Assembly (NCBI GenBank): GCA_964016875.1
Contig: OZ024730.1
Location: 37,890,795-37,954,794 of the forward strand
Direction: 5' to 3'
Length of the DNA: 64,000 nucleotides
Source of the DNA: Fallopia convolvulus
Taxonomy: Eukaryota > Streptophyta > Magnoliopsida > Caryophyllales > Polygonaceae
The notes below the pieces were generated by a model. That model saw nothing but the letters and a program-made list of their open reading frames with translations. It was not told the origin of the DNA and ran no database searches. The translations under genes and the position numbers were made by a program. Positions 59,617 through 64,000 of the stretch are shown in pieces. Every line of letters starts with the position of its first letter. Within the stretch, counting starts at the first letter, position 1.

Positions 59617-60350
59617 TTATGAATCTGAGTCAAACATCAATGTGCCATCCTGAATGTCAAATGGCGTTTCTTTACCTTGTAGAACATGTTCAATAATTTC
59701 TATCAACTTCCGATCTCTTACTTGTGCATCTTTAATTTTCTGTCTCAAGGCTGGTCGAATCTCAAAAGTAGCAATCAATAAAATATCTGTGTCAAACTGT
59801 AGTCTAGTATTTACACCTCGCAAAGCAATCAAATATAACACTGAAGTCATGTGCATATCTACCATCATACCATTAGACTTTTGACTCAAAGCATCTGCTA
59901 CAATACTGCCCTTTTCCGAATGATACTCGATTATACAATCATAATCTTTCAGTAGTTCTATCCAGCATCATTGCCTCATGTTCAACTGCTTTTGGCTCCT
60001 CAAATACATCAAACTCTTATGATCTGTAAATATTTGAAATGTTTCTCCATATAGATAATGTTGCTAAATCTTTAGGGCAAATACTAATGTTGTCAACTCC
60101 AAATCATGTACAAGATAAGAAATTTCATGTGGTCGCAACTGTCGTGATGCATAAACAATTATTGTCCATCCAGTATAAAGATATAGCCATGACCTTGATA
60201 TGAAGCATCAATATAAATACCAAATCCTCTTGTACTTGTAAGAATTCTTGGTATTGTTGTTGTAGTCTGTCGGTGCTTTAACTCATTAAAGCCCTGTTGG
60301 AACGCTCAATACCAATGGAATGAAGCATTCTTTCATAACAATTTAGTGAG
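59617..60350 (-). pseudogene. Gypsy RNase H and downstream remnant, broken
   Basis: A 90-codon open piece (59617-59889) reads through a linker (FDTDILLIATFEIRPALRQ, then a KLIEI.EHV segment) of the kind found between RNase H and integrase. The RNase H part above it (59890-60350) has recognisable scraps such as GFGIYIDASYQGHG (first Asp in YIDAS, normally VYSDAS) but many stops. The integrase is absent. Confidence 0.75.
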
Positions 60351-60358
60351 TGGTGCAG

Positions 60359-60955
60359 TTACAATAGATAATCCTTCAACAATCGTTTGTAGTATCCAAT
60401 CATACCAAGAAAACTATGAACTTTTGTAACTGTAGTTGGTGCTTTCCAATTTACCACTGCTTCAACCTTCTTAGGATCAACCTCTATAACTCTTCCAAAT
60501 ACAATGTGTCCTAAGAATACCACACGATCCAACCAGAATTCACACTTACTTAGTTTAGCATATAATTGTTTTTCCCTCAAGACTTGTGGCACAATACGCA
60601 GATGATCAGCATGTTTCTCTGTACTTCGTGAATATACCAATATATTATCAATAAAGATGATCACAAATTTGTCTAGAAAATGTTGAAATACCTTATTCAT
60701 CAAAGGCATAAATGTTGCTGGTGCATTAGTCAAATCAAATGGAATTACCAAAAACTCATAATGCCGTATCGAGTCTTGAATGATGTCTTGGTAATGTCAT
60801 CTTTACCTATCTTCAATTGATAATATTCTGATAGAAGGTCTATCTTTGAAAATAATTTTGCACTAAAAAGTTGATCAAACAAATCATCTATCCTTAGCAA
60901 TGGATATTTGTTTCTCACTGTCACCTAATTCAACTTTTTGTAATCTATGCACAGT
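60359..60955 (-). pseudogene. Gypsy reverse transcriptase remnant with altered active site
   Basis: The open part (60359-60751) has PFDLTNAPATFMPLMN, then VIIFIDNILVYS, FLGHIVFGRVIEVDPKK and FLGMIGYYKR, all standard Gypsy RT blocks. The catalytic pair is F-I-D-N instead of F-I-D-D, so the second Asp is lost. The upstream RT blocks (KYPLLRIDDLFDQL, FSKIDL) are seen at about 60790-60950 in another frame. The product cannot be active. Confidence 0.9.
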
Positions 60956-61500
60956 CATAAGATACACTGGCCCTAATGAATACTTTGTCCAACAAATCTT
61001 GTAATTGTTTGTTCAGTTCCTGCAACTCTAGAAGAGCCATCCGATACGGAGAAATAGAAATCGGTGCAGTACTTGGCATTAATTTCACAGTAAACTCTAT
61101 CTCTCTATCAGGTGGCAATCTAGGAAGATCTTTTCGAAATACATCAGGAAATTCTTTAACAACTAGAATATCTCCAACCACATCACATTCAATTGTACGA
61201 TCTATAACATGTGCCAGATATGCCTCACATCCTTCTCTGATCATGCGAAAAGCCATTGTTGCAGATATCAAGCAAGTGGGAACCATTTATATATCACCAT
61301 AGAAAATCACTCTAGATTTCCCAGGCGAGTCTATCACTACCTCTTTGGTATAATAATCCACTTTAGCATGATGTCTTGATAACCAGTCCATGCCCAAAAT
61401 AACATCAAACTCATACAAGAATAGCAAGATCAGATCAGTTGGTAGTTATATTGTATCCACTCATATTATACTATCTCGATATACTGTATGTACCCTTACC
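60945..61500 (-). pseudogene. Gypsy protease end and protease-RT linker remnant
   Basis: EFDVILGMDWLSRHHAKVDY (about 61360-61415) is the block after the protease active site in Tekay-like elements. After a stop, 60945-61286 gives EFPDVFRKDLPRLPPDREIEF and PYRMALLELQELNKQLQDLL, the linker and RT start. The protease Asp-Ser-Gly site itself is missing: the deletion removed gag and the protease N-terminus. Confidence 0.88.
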
Positions 61501-61696
61501 ATTTCCTCTGTAGTTTCTCTTCTTATGGTTCATGTGTATGAAATGTATGTTCATGTCGTGCTGTGTGAGAAGTTCTTATAAACTGATGTGGCACGGCTGA
61601 ACCTTCTCTCCTTTATGCATCATGCTCATGAATGCAATTCTAATATCAATTGCATATGCTTATGAATGCAGAATGGCTTTAAAGAATCATATCCCT

Positions 61697-61708
61697 GCTC
61701 TGATACCA
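61697..61708 (-). other. Primer-binding site of the Gypsy element
   Basis: Minus strand TGGTATCAGAGC is complementary to the initiator methionine tRNA 3' end. The 5' LTR should begin next to it but is displaced to 62134. Confidence 0.9.
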
Positions 61709-62133
61709 AAAACTAGGTGTGCCTAATTAAGTATTGTGTGGTTCGCCTATGTCAAATGGGAGAGTTTTGTTGGATATACAAATTGTTATTTTGCCCTGGC
61801 TGCAAATTGAGGTGGTTGTTATACGTTGGGTGGTCATGTATATGTAGTTGGTGTACAGTTGACGTGATCATAAGGAATTGTTTTTGTGGGAAATCTCTGT
61901 TTTTAAGGCTAGAAGTTGATTTCCTTGGGAGAACTGATTCAATCGGCATCCATGCAGGTTGGCTTTAATCTGAGAGTTTAATTTCTCCATTTAGTAGAGA
62001 GGAGTTAGTGGAATTGAATGGTTTGACCACGTTCATTTTAGTTGAATATTAGGCCATTCATTTCAAAGCAATTAAAAATGGTTTAATTAAACATTTGGAT
62101 TTTGATATTTGGGTTTTTAAATTACTTCAAAAA
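61709..62133. other. Unexplained 425-bp segment between PBS and truncated 5' LTR
   Basis: Replaces roughly the first 75 bp of the 5' LTR end seen in the 3' LTR (57455 to about 57530). No LTR homology, no motif recognised; an 83-codon frame (61717-61968, plus) is probably chance. It may be filler DNA from break repair or a captured fragment. Confidence 0.6.
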
Positions 62134-63828
62134 ACAACTATCCACATAAGCACAAAACATAATTTAACAACCATATAAGGTTGCACACACACACGGTTCT
62201 ATGTCGTTACTTCTCATACTAAAACATCTATTACTCTAACTTATATTACAAGCCATATGTCTATGATGCAAAATGAGGAGGAGAAGGTTATATTGAGCTT
62301 CGCCCGGCTGACCTGTATGAATGTGACCTCTAAAAGAGACACACGCCAATAAGTTCTAGCTGAGCCTGAAAAATTGTTTTGCGATTTACGTGAGTCGCAT
62401 ACTCAGTGAATATAAACCATCATCAATTATTACACACAGAGTAAAACATTTCAACCATGTACATATACATACATATTATACATATGTCATATAGAAATTT
62501 GCTGTGCAAATGCAAATGCTGATGTATCCAATTTATTATTATGTGAACTGTTCAAACTGAATCTGCCCCGGGTTTACTACATATGGACTCTTATGGTCCC
62601 TTTAGCAAAGAAATCCGAAGATCTCCTGAATATTGACTCTTATGGTCGCTTTAAGAAAGAAATCCGAAGATCTCCTCATTGACCTGTAGGTCCTGTATGA
62701 TCCAAAGATCCTGTATGACCCGTAGGTCGCTTTAACAAAGAAATCCGTAGATTTCCTGATTTACCGTTCAGGGCAAGACAATCACAGGCCCCTTTAAATC
62801 TCATTACAATATGCTATGCAATCAAGTGCATCTTTTAACCATATATCATATGCCATCTGTTAACATACTTTCTGTGCAAACAACTCTGGAAAGTTTAGAT
62901 CTATCACATCTATCCATATAACTCATATAGCACATATATCCATATAGCTCATATAGCACATATATCCATATAGCTCATATAGCACATATATCCATATAGC
63001 ATATATATCACATATATTCATATAACACATATGTTTGAATCTCCGGTCTATACTCACTTGTTCAAGACAAATACTATTTCTCTTCCCCTTGTCCTTTACC
63101 ATGACCTATGACTTGTGCTCCTATATGTAACCCAATGCAAATTTAGGCTATTTACTCGTATAAAATCTTACCCCAAATGCAATGAAATGCCAGTATGCAT
63201 TATAACTTCTTGTTTATAATTCCAAAAAACTTGACAACAATAAACTATATATATAGGAGAACATTTTTCTAGTTCGAAGCTTTTTGTAAAACTTGATCAA
63301 AGGTCTCCATAATATAGTTACAAGACAAAACCCTAAAATCTTTTTCCGAATATAAATCCAATATCAGAAACATCTTCTGAGAACTATAAATCGACTAATT
63401 TTCAAATAAAAAATAATTGTAGATCTAGACAAAACCCTAAAACCTCTCTTTTTTTTCTTCTTTCTTCTCTTTATCTAGACTCTCGTTATTTTCCTCTAAT
63501 CTCTCTGTTTTGTTTCCTTATATACTAAGGTATATGCAAATGTTAAGAACAACATGATATATATCAAGTAGCCAAATTGTGCGTGAAAGTCGGCTACAAA
63601 TATGAAAAATCACACTTTTCACCCTCAAATTTCCTTTATTATAAACTTTATCCTGAAATAATTAATAATTAGTTTTTATTTAAAAATTTTTTAAACTATA
63701 ATAAACTTAATTAGAAAATAATTATTATTTTTAAAAATTCACTATATATCATGCCAATATGCTATGCATATGCTATTAATCTTATATGAATGTCGAATGA
63801 CGTATGCACTTTGGTCGGTGATGTTACA
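62134..63828 (-). repeat. 5' LTR of the Gypsy element, truncated (1,695 bp)
   Basis: Matches the 3' LTR from ACAACTATCCACATAAGCAC (57530 there) to GATGTTACA, with many substitutions and small indels; a stretch around 63430 lacks bases present near 58830-58940. Minisatellite at 62908-63035. Confidence 0.92.
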
Positions 63829-64000
63829 CTTGCTATTCATTTAACTGATTAGGGATTTGAGGACAAGCTTGTTTGGTTCTACTCTGAGGATGGTGTTTTT
63901 ACAATGAGATCTGCTTACAAGCTGCTGGAAAGTAAGCGGATTGCTGAGTTAAATGTTGGGGAAGCTGCTGAGGATAGAATTCAGAGGAATATCTAGAGGA
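63829..64000 (+). pseudogene. LINE fragment, continuation beyond the Gypsy element
   Basis: After the TSD the LINE frame resumes: ILAIHLTD, then a stop (normally Trp or Arg), then DKLVWFYSEDGVFTMRSAYKL, the usual plant L1 block between RT and RNase H (D.L.W.....G.Y.VKS.Y). Runs to the window end with another stop near it. Confidence 0.88.

Larger units (their letters stand above)
57455..63828 (-). mobile_element. Internally deleted Ty3/Gypsy retrotransposon (6,374 bp) inserted in the LINE
   Basis: Perfect 5-bp TSDs CTTGC (57450-57454 and 63829-63833). The 3' LTR is 57455-59344 and the 5' LTR 62134-63828, both in minus orientation, with the PPT next to the 3' LTR and a tRNA-Met PBS at 61697-61708. 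The interior keeps only the end of the protease, the RT and a broken RNase H; gag, most of the protease, integrase and chromodomain are missing. RT-side motifs (EFPDVF, LPRLPPDREIEF) fit the Tekay/Del kind of chromovirus. A 425-bp foreign segment separates the PBS from what remains of the 5' LTR. Confidence 0.93.

Overview
The window is nuclear DNA of a flowering plant, very probably a eudicot. Evidence is the AT-rich non-coding sequence, GT-AG introns, plant-specific gene families (C1A cysteine proteases of the SAG12/ervatamin kind, an ATL RING-H2 ligase, a RABA-type small GTPase, an OPA3-like protein) and the typical plant transposon load (Copia, Gypsy, LINE, hAT, MULE, PIF/Harbinger, Stowaway, SINE). 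No species call is justified.

Layout. 1-3.7 kb: decayed Copia element on the minus strand, cut by the window edge. 4.5-4.7 kb: 25-bp tandem repeat. 6.0-7.5 kb: old Gypsy LTR with nested hAT and Stowaway MITEs. 8.0-8.9 kb: relic of a PIF/Harbinger Myb/SANT-like ORF1. 10.2-11.6 kb: decayed Copia gag (minus). 11.9-12.3 kb: ATL RING-H2 gene. 13.0-14.5 and 19.3-20.9 kb: two intact two-exon cysteine protease genes in tandem, separated by two MULE-like non-autonomous elements. 23.3-24.0 kb: DUF1985 pseudogene next to a 2.86-kb solo LTR (24.1-26.9 kb). 29.5-46.9 kb: one hAT transposon whose transposase frame can be followed through four later insertions, each with target-site duplications: a 789-bp hAT MITE, a 1.95-kb solo Gypsy LTR, a 710-bp hAT MITE and a 9.7-kb LTR element with no long coding frame and 2,728-bp LTRs. 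46.9-47.8 kb: further MITEs. 48.5-49.0 kb: last exon of a RABA GTPase without its first exon. 49.6-51.5 kb: intact four-exon OPA3-like gene on the minus strand. 51.8-54.1 kb: an hAT MITE and a MULE-type element that is almost entirely an inverted repeat. 54.2-55.1 kb: TATA box followed by pyrimidine-rich sequence. 55.6 kb to the end: LINE reverse transcriptase fragment split by a 6.4-kb internally deleted Gypsy element.

The likely working host genes are the two proteases, the ATL ligase and the OPA3-like gene; the RABA exon is doubtful. They are not functionally linked. Most of the remaining recognised sequence is layered transposon insertion, whose order can be read from the TSDs. I found no convincing new biological system. 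The most informative structures are the nested hAT locus, the recent LTR element and the full-length inverted repeat.
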